Part shown: piece after piece, positions 37,538 to 45,818 of the stretch
Numbering within the stretch: position 1 is the first letter of the stretch
How the letters are laid out: every line of letters starts with the position of its first letter
From: Deltaproteobacteria bacterium
GTDB lineage: Bacteria > Desulfobacterota > Desulfuromonadia > Geobacterales > Pseudopelobacteraceae
DNA: 64,000 nt
Reading direction: 5' to 3'
NCBI GenBank assembly: GCA_021780495.1
Contig: JAJXYO010000026.1
Span: 62,001 to 126,000 of the forward strand
Notes under the pieces: generated by a model
Told to the model about the DNA's origin: nothing
What the model saw: the letters and a program-made list of their open reading frames with translations, nothing else
Databases searched by the model: none
Position numbers and translations under genes: made by a program

Positions 37538-39613
37538 ATGAAAAAGGGTATCAACATCATTTGTCTCTCGCTGCTAGTGTTACTATGCAAGGGGCCTGCG
37601 TTTGCCAGTGTTGCCCTGCCGTGGCAAACGACCTACAATTGCGCCGATTGGACTCAAACCGTCAACCCGAGCTCTGACCCTGTATGCGATGGATTAACCC
37701 ATATGCTCGATGTTGGTCCGCCTTCTTTAACCGAGCAAATAACATCAACAGCAAATAATCCGAATGGAGCCGGAGGAAAGGGCCAAAGGCACTGGATGCA
37801 GGGCCAGGGGGGCACGTGTACACAAGTTGATGGCAACTCGGGAGGGACCAGAATCGATTTCAATTCGAGTGTAAATGAAATATGGGTCAGGTTTTATCTC
37901 AAATTTCAACCAGGCTTCACGTGGACTAATTATCAAGGCTATAAGCTGCTCTATTTCAACCACGATGGCTTCTCTAATTTCAACTATTTCCAGATAGGTG
38001 AAAACGGAAGCGACGGAAGCCTGGATTACTATACCCAATTTGGCGATCAGAGCCATTATTCCGCCAGTGTAGGGTATGGAACGTTGTATGGGTCGCCGGC
38101 ATCCGGGGCGTGGCATAGTATCGAAGTCCACATAAAAAGCGAAACTTCATCCGGCGCCAAAGATGGCATTTTGCAGATGTGGGTGGACGGTGTTCTAAAA
38201 GCCAATTTTAACAATGTGAATCACGGCTTTAAATCGAACAATTGGAGCATATCGGGGTTTGTCATAGGTTCTAATATTAAATGTATATCCGGGACAACCC
38301 CCCAGTATTCAGATTATGATGATATCTATGTCACCTCGACACTCCCCGCCAATAAGGATGCAAGCGGCAACAGCATGATCGGGCCGATCGGTTGGAGCGG
38401 CGTCACCGGCGGAACTGCCGACACGACAGCCCCTACGACTCCTGCCAATCTTTCAGCAGCAGTGAGTTCTTCCAGCCAGATTAATCTGTCGTGGAACGCT
38501 TCAACCGATAACGTTGGAGTGACCGGATACAAAATATATCGTGGCGGCATCTATCAGACGACGGTAACCGGCACTACCTATTCGGATACAGGGTTGACGG
38601 CGTCGACCCAATATATCTATGAAGTCTCGGCAATTGACGCCGCAGGTAACGAGTCGGGTAAGTCGTCACCCGCCAGCACAACGACATCAGCTGCCCCCAG
38701 CCCCATCACACTGCCACCGGTCACACCGCCAGCCAGTACCGGTACAGTGCTGTTTTCCGAAAACTTTGAATCCAGCAATTTCGCTGCTAATGGCTGGTAT
38801 GACGTGACTAACTTTGTAAGGAGCAGTTCGGAGTACGAGCAAGGTGCGTATTCAGCACAGTTTCTGTTCAATTCAGGAGCAATAACTCCCACATCGGGCG
38901 GGTCAATCCGGCATCTGTTCACACCGACCGATACGGTATATCTAAGCTACTGGCGGAAGTATGACTCTAACTGGAAGGAACAGCAGGGTAATTTGCACCA
39001 CGAGATATACCTTTTGACCAACAAGGACGGCGCTTATACCAATCTGGCGTTTACCCATTTAACGACCTATTCCGAGACCTGGGGTACGTACAACGCCACA
39101 GCAAACGTCAAGCCTGAATTTTACTTCCAGGATGGCGCAAACATCGACCAGACCAAAATTAACACAGACCTGACGAATGTGACTGAAGCGAGAGGCGCAA
39201 ACGGGTGCAACGGCGTTGTGGAGACAGATCCAACGATTAGCACGACATGCTACAATTCAGGCAGTGGAACGTATTGGAACGGCAAATGGATCAACAACGT
39301 CCCCGCATCAATCCCAATGGGTAAGTGGCACCATGTGGAGATGTATGTGAAGCTGAACTCGGTCACCAACAACAAGGCAAATGCCGATGGCACTGCCATC
39401 ATGTGGGTTGATGGCGTAAAACAAATCGAGAAATACAACCTTTTGTTGAGAACCGCTCAATACCCGGACATGCAGTTCAACCAATTGGTGGTAGGGCCGT
39501 TCATGGCCAATGGTTCGCCACAGACGCAGAGTCTGTACCTGGATAATCTGGAAGTGCGGAATGGAATGCCGCCTACCTTGGCCGCCCCTGCGAATCTAAA
39601 GGCTATTCCATAG
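37538..39613 (+). CDS. Secreted protein: two lectin/lyase-like jelly-roll domains around an Fn3 domain
   Basis: A 691-residue protein with a clear signal peptide (IICLSLLVLLC to AFAS). Residues about 25-270 form a beta-sandwich domain with GAWHSIEVHIKS and DGILQMWVDGVL near 195-220; residues 300-385 are fibronectin type III (PANLSAAVSSSSQINLSWN, then YIYEVSAIDAAGNES). Residues 405-680 are a second sandwich with GKWHHVEMYVKL and TAIMWVDGVKQ. The WHxxE-MWVDG pattern is seen in LamG- and polysaccharide-lyase-like folds, so it probably binds or cleaves a glycan outside the cell. AAAGGAG about 9 bases ahead of the ATG is strong. Expression should follow the cGAMP-type riboswitch. Confidence 0.82.
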   Translation: MKKGINIICLSLLVLLCKGPAFASVALPWQTTYNCADWTQTVNPSSDPVCDGLTHMLDVGPPSLTEQITSTANNPNGAGGKGQRHWMQGQGGTCTQVDGNSGGTRIDFNSSVNEIWVRFYLKFQPGFTWTNYQGYKLLYFNHDGFSNFNYFQIGENGSDGSLDYYTQFGDQSHYSASVGYGTLYGSPASGAWHSIEVHIKSETSSGAKDGILQMWVDGVLKANFNNVNHGFKSNNWSISGFVIGSNIKCISGTTPQYSDYDDIYVTSTLPANKDASGNSMIGPIGWSGVTGGTADTTAPTTPANLSAAVSSSSQINLSWNASTDNVGVTGYKIYRGGIYQTTVTGTTYSDTGLTASTQYIYEVSAIDAAGNESGKSSPASTTTSAAPSPITLPPVTPPASTGTVLFSENFESSNFAANGWYDVTNFVRSSSEYEQGAYSAQFLFNSGAITPTSGGSIRHLFTPTDTVYLSYWRKYDSNWKEQQGNLHHEIYLLTNKDGAYTNLAFTHLTTYSETWGTYNATANVKPEFYFQDGANIDQTKINTDLTNVTEARGANGCNGVVETDPTISTTCYNSGSGTYWNGKWINNVPASIPMGKWHHVEMYVKLNSVTNNKANADGTAIMWVDGVKQIEKYNLLLRTAQYPDMQFNQLVVGPFMANGSPQTQSLYLDNLEVRNGMPPTLAAPANLKAIP

Positions 39614-39670
39614 CTCATACGGTCTATGCCGGGTGCTTCCGGAGATCAGAACAAGAGCCGTACCAAAGTC

Positions 39671-39705
39671 ACAGCCCTCAGTCGATACGATTGAGGGCTG
39701 TTTTT
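39671..39705 (+). terminator. Intrinsic terminator
   Basis: ACAGCCCTCA (39671-39680) pairs over 10 bp with TGAGGGCTGT (39692-39701), and five T follow from 39701. It ends the riboswitch-controlled gene. Confidence 0.9.
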
Positions 39706-39950
39706 GTCTGCTTCGACGAAAGAGGAAGGGCATGGTGTCCGATTGTCAAGGTTAGGAATATAAAGAGCGGCCGCCCTGCTCATAAATTAACCGAGGAGAA
39801 ATAATTAACAGTATTTTCAGTGTGGTTCGATGCAGGCTTTCAGGTCCGCTTCCTGTCTCGGGCACTGTTACGTTAACATCCCGCCAGTAAGGAAATGATG
39901 GCTTGCATTACTAACTAACCGTTATCGCCCGTGTTATTAATTTTAGTTGC

Positions 39951-39966
39951 TGGCACAATTATTGTT
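39951..39966 (+). promoter_or_regulatory. Probable sigma-54 promoter, -12 element degenerate
   Basis: TGGCAC-AATTA-TTGTT: the -24 half is perfect and the -12 half is TTGT rather than TTGC, with the 10-base gap kept. A start would fall near 39978, about 100 bases ahead of the glycosyltransferase gene. The remainder of 39706-39950 shows no gene. Confidence 0.45.
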
Positions 39967-40003
39967 TATGATTTCATACGGCCAGACCCGCCGACAGCGT
40001 GGA

Positions 40004-40054
40004 TTGCTTGCGAGATAAGCCTTGGTTTGGGCACCGAGCTGTATCCGCAAGCAA
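40004..40054 (+). ncRNA. Structured leader of unknown type
   Basis: TTGCTTGCG (40004-40012) pairs perfectly with CGCAAGCAA (40046-40054). Inside it CTTGGT (40021-40026) can pair with ACCGAG (40033-40038), one G-T included. No T run follows and it matches no riboswitch class I know. It lies 24 bases before the glycosyltransferase start, so it could control translation. Confidence 0.4.
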
Positions 40055-40078
40055 ATACTTCGTGATTAAGGTTTATTT

Positions 40079-41041
40079 ATGAAGAACGGTATATGGCTTA
40101 CCTGGGAGAATCAGATCAGAAATAAATCCATGTCCTCCCTGCTGGGAGCCGATTTATACGTTTTTTCGTACGAAGGTAATCGTGTCATACGATATATTTA
40201 TTGCATCATCAAGACAGTCACTATTCTTTGTAAAGCAAAGCCGCGATTTGTATTTGCTCAAAACCCATCGATACTTCTTATCTATTTGTTGATAATATTT
40301 AAAGCATTATCAAGGTACAAAGTCATAAGTGATGCTCATTATGTTGGCATCAAATCATTCAGCGGGAACAAAACATACCAGTTATTATTGGATGTATGCA
40401 ACACTATGGTTGATTTGGTGATAGTTACGAATAGCGAACACCAAAAACATGTTGCAAGTATTGGAGGTAAAGCTGTTGTATGCGAGGATCCTCTTCCTGA
40501 TATCAATAAATACTGCGTCAACGAAATAGATCAAAACAAGTCGGTGTATTATATCTGCTCTTTCGATGTTGATGAGCCTTATAGAATAGCCTTTGATGCC
40601 GCTCGGCTACTCAGTGAAGACAACTATCGATTTTATGTCACGGGTAATTACAAAAGGGCAAGGATAAATCCTGCGGAGTACGATCACATCAAGTTCCTGG
40701 GATATGTACCCACGAGTGAATATTACAATAATCTGTATAGAAGCAGTGTGGTACTTGATCTGACGAACAATGAGAACTGCCTTGTTTGTGGGGCGTATGA
40801 AGCCATGGTGGCTGAAAAACCACTTGTAACCTCCAATACGGCCAGCTTGAAAGGCTTCTTTACAAAAGGAACCGTGTTTACCAACCACAATGCAATAGAT
40901 ATTGCAGAGGCGATAAAGCGTGCGTATCAAAACCGGAATCTTTTAAAGTCGGAGATCAAAGGTTGGAAAGAGGATGTCTACTGCCGGCAAAATGAAAACA
41001 AAGTAACCATACTCAGTGCATTAGGAATATGTGAATCCTGA
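40079..41041 (+). CDS. GT4-like glycosyltransferase, low-GC
   Basis: A 320-residue protein with a GT-B-like layout: an N-terminal domain with AKPRFVFAQNPSILLIYLL near residue 55 and VISDAHYVG near 82, and a C-terminal part with YFYVTGNYKR-like strand, IKFLGYVPTSEYYNNL near 205 and CLVCGAYEAMVAEKPLVTS near 240, the donor-binding region. It is probably a mannosyl/glucosyl-type transferase; donor unknown. Its codons favour A/T far more than those of the neighbours, which suggests a different origin. AAGG ahead of ATG 40079 is a modest ribosome site. The asparagine synthetase gene follows by 34 bases. Confidence 0.75.
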   Translation: MKNGIWLTWENQIRNKSMSSLLGADLYVFSYEGNRVIRYIYCIIKTVTILCKAKPRFVFAQNPSILLIYLLIIFKALSRYKVISDAHYVGIKSFSGNKTYQLLLDVCNTMVDLVIVTNSEHQKHVASIGGKAVVCEDPLPDINKYCVNEIDQNKSVYYICSFDVDEPYRIAFDAARLLSEDNYRFYVTGNYKRARINPAEYDHIKFLGYVPTSEYYNNLYRSSVVLDLTNNENCLVCGAYEAMVAEKPLVTSNTASLKGFFTKGTVFTNHNAIDIAEAIKRAYQNRNLLKSEIKGWKEDVYCRQNENKVTILSALGICES

Positions 41042-41075
41042 TAAATAACTGTTTCAATACGATTTGAGGCACTAC

Positions 41076-42971
41076 ATGTGTGGAATTTACGGAATAGCCG
41101 CCCGGGATGTCGATCGCAATTTCCTTGAAAATGCCACCAATACCCTGGCTCATCGCGGACCCGACGCCGCCGGCTATTACCTGGATGACCATATTGGACT
41201 CGGGCATCGCCGTTTGAGTATTATCGACCTATCGGGCAGTGATCAACCGATCTTCAACGAAGATCGCTCGAAATGCATCGTCTTCAATGGTGAGATATAC
41301 AACTACACCGGTCTGCGTAACCGTCTCCTCGGCCTGGGACACAGCTTTGCCACCAATGGGGATACGGAGACGATTCTGCATGCCTATGAAGAATGGGGCG
41401 AGGCATGCGTCGAGCACCTCAGCGGCATGTTTGCCTTTGCCATCTGGGATTCAACTGAGCGGGTCCTGTTTCTCGCCCGCGACCGTCTCGGGATCAAGCC
41501 TCTCTTTTACGGGTCGTACAAGCATGGTTTCTGCTTTGCGTCGGAAATGAAGGCGATCCTGGCGGATGAACAGTTTCCGCGGGGAATTGATGATGCCGCG
41601 CTCGCCAGTTACTTCATGCTTTCGTACATTCCGGGCGAAGGGACCATTTACCCGAACATTCGCAAGCTTCTCCCGGGGCACACCCTGACCTGGCGCGACA
41701 GCAGCTACAGCACACGGAAGTATTGGGATCTTGACTTTGTCCCGGATCAGGGGAAAAGCGAAGAGTATTTCATCCGGGGGGCAATGGATCTTCTCAGCGA
41801 AGCCGTGGGCAGCCACATGGTGAGTGAGGTGCCGCTGGGTGCATTTCTGAGCGGAGGACTTGATTCGAGTGCGATCGTTGCACTGATGAGCAAAAGCTCC
41901 GAGAACCCGGTTAATACGTTCTGCATGGGCTTTGGCGGTGATGTGGGCGGCTATCTTGACGAGCGGCCATACGCCCGGCAGGTCGCTGAACGGTATGCCA
42001 CGCGCCATCAGGAATACGAGGTGATACCCAGCATCGCAGGACTGGTAGAAACCATTGTCAGGGCTTTCGACGAACCGTGTGCCGATGATTCGGTGATTCC
42101 TTCGTATTTCGTCTGCAAGGTTGCCCGAGAAAACGTGACAGTGGCACTGTCCGGTTTGGGCGGTGACGAAGCCTTCGCCGGATACGAAAGGTATCTCGGT
42201 TTTGCACTGAGCGGCTGGCTTCGGCGGTTCCCGGCCGCGATCCTTACGGGGGTGCTGCAACCTGCGGTTGAAAAACTTCCCGAGAGAAGCGACGGTCACT
42301 ACACGGTTAACCACATGAAGCGCTTTGTACGTTCGGCCGTCTTGCCGCCCGATGAATGTTACCTCGGTTTTCTCCATAAAATGAAACCAAACATCCGCAC
42401 CATTTTTTTTGCCAACCCTGAACACTTCGACCCGTATTACGTATCCTGCCGGGATCTTGTGCTGGGACATTTCAATTCGGGCAGCGTTTCCGGGAACGCC
42501 AATTCTCTCAATCGGGCTCTTTATTGTGATATCAAAACTTACCTGCCGGAGGACATCCTCTGCGTCACCGACCGGATGAGCATGCAACACGGTCTTGAGG
42601 TGCGGGTTCCCTTTCTGGATCACAGATTTCTCGAATTTTGCGCCACCATACCGGCGGAAATGAAGCTTCGATTCATGCAAAAGAAGTATCTGATGAAAAA
42701 AGCCGTTCGCACTCTGCTGCCCAAGGAGGTTATCTCGCATCGCAAACAGGGCTTTGTGGGGCCGATGACCCGCTGGCTGAAGAACGATCTGAAATCGTTT
42801 GTGATTGAGACGTTGTCCGAAGAAAACCTGCGCAAGCACAACCTGTTGAACCGTGGCACGGTCCGGACAATTCTTGAGGAACATTTTTCAGGGCGGGAGA
42901 TTCATGACACGTTGATATGGTCAATGGTCATATTTCAGACCTGGTACAACATCTATCTCGACCGGCGATAG
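41076..42971 (+). CDS. asnB: Asparagine synthetase (glutamine-hydrolysing), exosortase-locus type
   Basis: A 631-residue amidotransferase. Cys2 after the initiator Met (MCGIYGIA) is the glutaminase nucleophile, which fixes the start at ATG 41076, not the in-frame TTG 41064. The N-terminal domain (about 1-210) has RGPDAAGYY and NGEIYNY. The C-terminal synthetase domain has the ATP pyrophosphatase loop SGGLDSSAIVA near 268 and GLGGDEAFAGYERYL near 368. The length and gene context fit the XrtA-associated subgroup, which is thought to amidate uronic-acid or other carboxyl groups of exopolysaccharide rather than make asparagine; that role is inferred. Confidence 0.88.
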   Translation: MCGIYGIAARDVDRNFLENATNTLAHRGPDAAGYYLDDHIGLGHRRLSIIDLSGSDQPIFNEDRSKCIVFNGEIYNYTGLRNRLLGLGHSFATNGDTETILHAYEEWGEACVEHLSGMFAFAIWDSTERVLFLARDRLGIKPLFYGSYKHGFCFASEMKAILADEQFPRGIDDAALASYFMLSYIPGEGTIYPNIRKLLPGHTLTWRDSSYSTRKYWDLDFVPDQGKSEEYFIRGAMDLLSEAVGSHMVSEVPLGAFLSGGLDSSAIVALMSKSSENPVNTFCMGFGGDVGGYLDERPYARQVAERYATRHQEYEVIPSIAGLVETIVRAFDEPCADDSVIPSYFVCKVARENVTVALSGLGGDEAFAGYERYLGFALSGWLRRFPAAILTGVLQPAVEKLPERSDGHYTVNHMKRFVRSAVLPPDECYLGFLHKMKPNIRTIFFANPEHFDPYYVSCRDLVLGHFNSGSVSGNANSLNRALYCDIKTYLPEDILCVTDRMSMQHGLEVRVPFLDHRFLEFCATIPAEMKLRFMQKKYLMKKAVRTLLPKEVISHRKQGFVGPMTRWLKNDLKSFVIETLSEENLRKHNLLNRGTVRTILEEHFSGREIHDTLIWSMVIFQTWYNIYLDRR

Positions 42972-42982
42972 GAGAAACCAGT

Positions 42983-44104
42983 ATGGAATCAGTATATCTG
43001 CTCTTTTTATTCCTGACTCTCTATCCGTATGTTTTCTACCCGCTGCTGGTGGTTGTATGGTCCAAGCGATTGGGTAAAATCTGGAAGCAAGAGCATGTAA
43101 CCCCCCGGGTTTCAATAGTCATATCTGTATTTAACGAAGAGGGGGTGATACGGGAAAAGATCCAGAATGCCCTGTCTCTTGAATACCCCAAAGATTTATT
43201 GGAAATCGTGGTCGTTTCTGACGGCTCCAGCGACCGGACCAATCACATCGTTGCCTCGATAACCGATCCAAGGCTCGTGCTTCGCGCCTATCCGCAAAGA
43301 AACGGCAAGACAGCCTGTCTGAATCGGGTCATTCCTGATGCGAAGGGTGAGATACTGGTATTTACCGATGCCAATTCCATGTTCCCCCGCGACACCATCC
43401 TGAAGCTCGCGAGGAGTTTCTCCGACAGCCGGATCGGCTTGGTAACAGGATGGACAAAGTATCGGAAGGCTGGCGGCGATGAGGACACAACGGGACTGTA
43501 TGCACGTTTGGAAAAGGTTATCAAGTACGGCGAAAGCCTTATTTCTTCATGTGTCGGTGCGGACGGCGCGGTCTTTGCCATGAGGAAGGCCCTGTATCGG
43601 CCGCTGAAGGAGTGCGACATCAACGATTTTGTGATCCCTTTGAACGTTATCGGTCAGGGTAAGAGGGTCGTTCTCGATCCGGAGGTGTACTGCACGGAAA
43701 AACCTTCGGAAGGGGAAGTGAAGGAGTATCGCCGCCAGGTGCGCATAACCAACCGGTCTCTGGGCGCGATCTGGCGAAATAGAGAGTTCTTAAACCCTCT
43801 GCGTTATGGAGTGTTTGCCTTTTTCCTGTTTTCGCACAAGGTTGTGCGGTTCCTGGTTCCATTTTTCTTTGTGTGGCTGTTCTGCGCTGGGTTGATCCTC
43901 TCCAGCGAGTCGGTTGTCTATGCCGGCTTGGTTGTCGCCCAGGCTGTTTTCATCGTGGTAGGGATTTTCGGAATACTTAAGTGTTCCGATGGGCGGGCAG
44001 TACAGTTATGCTCATTTGTCCTCTTGACCATTTACGCCCAATTGATTGGTTGGGTGCGATGGGCCACCGGCAAATCCGATGTGATATGGCAACCGGAACG
44101 CTAA
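42983..44104 (+). CDS. Membrane-bound family 2 glycosyltransferase
   Basis: A 373-residue processive-type GT2. One N-terminal span (SVYLLFLFLTLYPYVFYPL) precedes the catalytic domain with VSIVISVFNEE, VVVSDGSSDRT near 80, FTDANS near 128 as the metal site, and GADGAVFAM near 195; RQVRITNRSLGAIWRN near 255 corresponds to the (Q/R)xxRW acceptor motif. About three spans follow to the end. It probably extends or starts the polysaccharide at the membrane. TAGGAGAAACC ahead of ATG 42983 is a strong site; the longer frame lies inside asnB. Confidence 0.88.
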   Translation: MESVYLLFLFLTLYPYVFYPLLVVVWSKRLGKIWKQEHVTPRVSIVISVFNEEGVIREKIQNALSLEYPKDLLEIVVVSDGSSDRTNHIVASITDPRLVLRAYPQRNGKTACLNRVIPDAKGEILVFTDANSMFPRDTILKLARSFSDSRIGLVTGWTKYRKAGGDEDTTGLYARLEKVIKYGESLISSCVGADGAVFAMRKALYRPLKECDINDFVIPLNVIGQGKRVVLDPEVYCTEKPSEGEVKEYRRQVRITNRSLGAIWRNREFLNPLRYGVFAFFLFSHKVVRFLVPFFFVWLFCAGLILSSESVVYAGLVVAQAVFIVVGIFGILKCSDGRAVQLCSFVLLTIYAQLIGWVRWATGKSDVIWQPER

Positions 44105-44129
44105 CCGGCTCATCACACGGGATGCCTGT

Positions 44130-45146
44130 TCATCGGACGGTTGGTCGCGGCTCCAAGCTTTGTTGGTGTCCCGGAGACCGCCACGACTGAAGGTGCCACA
44201 GCCATCTGCCGACAGCCCGTTCGGCCCTTCTGAGAGCCCAGTGTCTGGAGCCGATATTCTTCTTGAGTTTAATGAAATAGCCGTACGGTTTTCCGTACAG
44301 CTCTACTTCGTTTTCACCGGACCCTTCCTTCTCCATAACTCCCAGGTGTTTCCAGGGCTGCCACTCGCGTGCAAGCTCTTCCAGTTGTTGCTGCGACAAT
44401 TCCTCTTTATGCAATCTGATTCCTTTATTCCGGAGTTTGGGAGAGTCTACTTCTTTCAGGTGCAGATAGTTGCTGACCGAGGCGACATCGCTGTCTGTGA
44501 GTCGCACCGGGAAATAGGGGACACAGGCGCCGCAACGATAACAGTACCGCTCCCTCTGCTCTCTAAAGGCCTCAGGATCCTTGTCCCACCAGCCCCGTTC
44601 CACCGGATGCCCACCCGGCCCCTCAAACAAAACATCCATGGCGGCTGCTATTTCGCAAAAAAAGGCGCCCTTTGGATTGACTGAGGCGGACCATTTCATG
44701 TTGACCCAGCAATTATCCACCAGTTGCCTGACCAGGTTCCGATCTTCAATAATGTCACTGATACTGAGCAACATCGGATGATGTTTCTGGGTTGAATCGT
44801 TATGGTTGTTGAAGTGGATGTTTCCACCGAAGGTTTTTCGGATAACCTGCCGGTAGGTGTCCCAGTTGTATCCGGAGGTCCAGAGATACCTCTTTTCCGG
44901 TGGAAGCATCTGTTTCATCATACGGCAGATTTCCATGAAACCCGGATGCTTCAGCGGCTCCCCACCCATGATTCCGATTACTCCAGGAAAATCGCGCAGT
45001 GAATCTATGGCTTTTTCCACCTGATCCAGATCCATGAAATACGTGTTCCGATAATGTCCTACAAAGCGTGAGCAGTTGGTGCATTCACGCTCGCAAGAAT
45101 TGGTAACCTCTATCTGGATAACACTCTTATCACGTATGGCAAACAT
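44130..45146 (-). CDS. Radical SAM protein of unknown substrate
   Basis: A 338-residue enzyme. IEVTNSCERECTNCSRFVG gives the Cys-x3-Cys-x2-Cys [4Fe-4S] motif at about residues 18-25, and IMGGEPLKHPGF near 58 is the SAM-binding GGEP. Near 200, CYRCGACVPYFP supplies further Cys residues, possibly for an auxiliary cluster or Zn. No RiPP precursor or carrier is seen next to it. It converges on the GT2 gene (26-base gap) and is flanked upstream by a long gap. In polysaccharide loci such proteins may modify a sugar, but the function is not known. GGAGGTCGCC before its ATG is strong. Confidence 0.82.
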   Translation of the reverse strand: MFAIRDKSVIQIEVTNSCERECTNCSRFVGHYRNTYFMDLDQVEKAIDSLRDFPGVIGIMGGEPLKHPGFMEICRMMKQMLPPEKRYLWTSGYNWDTYRQVIRKTFGGNIHFNNHNDSTQKHHPMLLSISDIIEDRNLVRQLVDNCWVNMKWSASVNPKGAFFCEIAAAMDVLFEGPGGHPVERGWWDKDPEAFREQRERYCYRCGACVPYFPVRLTDSDVASVSNYLHLKEVDSPKLRNKGIRLHKEELSQQQLEELAREWQPWKHLGVMEKEGSGENEVELYGKPYGYFIKLKKNIGSRHWALRRAERAVGRWLWHLQSWRSPGHQQSLEPRPTVR

Positions 45147-45543
45147 GGCGACCTCCCTTCAGACGTATTAAACAGAATACTAAACGCATTATATATGCCA
45201 ACGACTATGCCTTAATAATTAGTGTGTTAGAAGCCATTGTTGATTAATGGCAATGTTATATAAAAGTTGGGTTTGCGGGACGAGGTGGAAATAAAGGTAA
45301 AATAATCAGTAAGATAAGAGACGTGTTAAAAAAATTATGTAGTTATGTTTTTTTACGGAATAGTTGAGCCGATCCTTCACACGTCAAGTCGAGCAACTTT
45401 TGCTTCAGCCGAGTACACCAAGTGATATTTTATTTTTATGTGCGCCGGATCACATAATCCGCTGATATTTGCCGAACGTACGTCACTGTAAGTTCATTGT
45501 TAATTCGATTTCACAAAGTTTTAACGAGAATGCTTGCTGTCCG
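45147..45543. other. AT-rich intergenic gap
   Basis: A divergent spacer between the radical SAM gene and the riboswitch gene. It probably carries the radical SAM promoter, but I see no convincing motif and no coding frame. Confidence 0.45.
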
Positions 45544-45557
45544 GTGATGCGCATCAC
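45544..45557. promoter_or_regulatory. CRP/FNR-like palindrome, copy 1
   Basis: GTGATGCGCATCAC is a perfect 14-base palindrome of the GTGA-N6-TCAC form. Its centre is about 43 bases ahead of a start predicted from TAGTTT (45582-45587) as -10, the geometry of class II activation. Confidence 0.5.
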
Positions 45558-45603
45558 ATCAATTAATCTCGTAGTGACCGATAGTTTAAACACAAGAAGC
45601 ACT

Positions 45604-45700
45604 GTTTCCGAAGAGGTAAACCTGGGGTAACCCGGGGGCACAAAGCTACGGGTCCTGAGAAATTTCCGGAAAATCAGGATAGCCGGGTTGGCGAAGGAAC
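45604..45700 (+). ncRNA. GEMM-I riboswitch, c-di-GMP-type, copy 1
   Basis: Core elements: GGTAAACC (45615-45622); P2 CCTGGG/CCCGGG-type stem with GTAA tetraloop; GGGGGCACAAAGC; P3 GGTCCTGA with TCAGGATAGCC; then GGGTTGGCGAAGG. Outer strands GTTTCC (45604-45609) and GGAAC (45696-45700) close P1. The base equivalent to Vc2 G20 is G, which predicts c-di-GMP rather than cGAMP. It lies about 120 bases before the gene start. Confidence 0.9.
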
Positions 45701-45751
45701 AGGTTCCCTGGTAGTTGATTTTGACTACGGCGGACTGAGTTCTTTTTTTTT
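45697..45751 (+). terminator. Riboswitch expression platform with T9 tract, copy 1
   Basis: GAAC (45697-45700) can pair with GTTC (45739-45742) around an inner GTAGT/ACTAC hairpin, directly followed by nine T. GGAA at 45696-45699 belongs to the aptamer's P1 strand, so P1 and this structure exclude each other: ligand binding should favour read-through. Confidence 0.6.
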
Positions 45752-45818
45752 GCTCAAAACGTGTTGAAGAGAGCAATCAAAAAAACAGTTAATCGCCAAC
45801 AAGTAAAGGAGCCCGTTT

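Noticed and set aside
41451-42884. A 477-codon open frame on the minus strand
   Set aside because: It is the mirror of asnB, whose Cys2, PP-loop and domain order are intact. The minus-strand frame has no recognisable motif and an unnatural composition.
45483-45776. Short minus-strand frame as a RiPP precursor for the radical SAM gene
   Set aside because: It overlaps the riboswitch, recurs identically at the second riboswitch where no radical SAM gene exists, and has no leader/core pattern.
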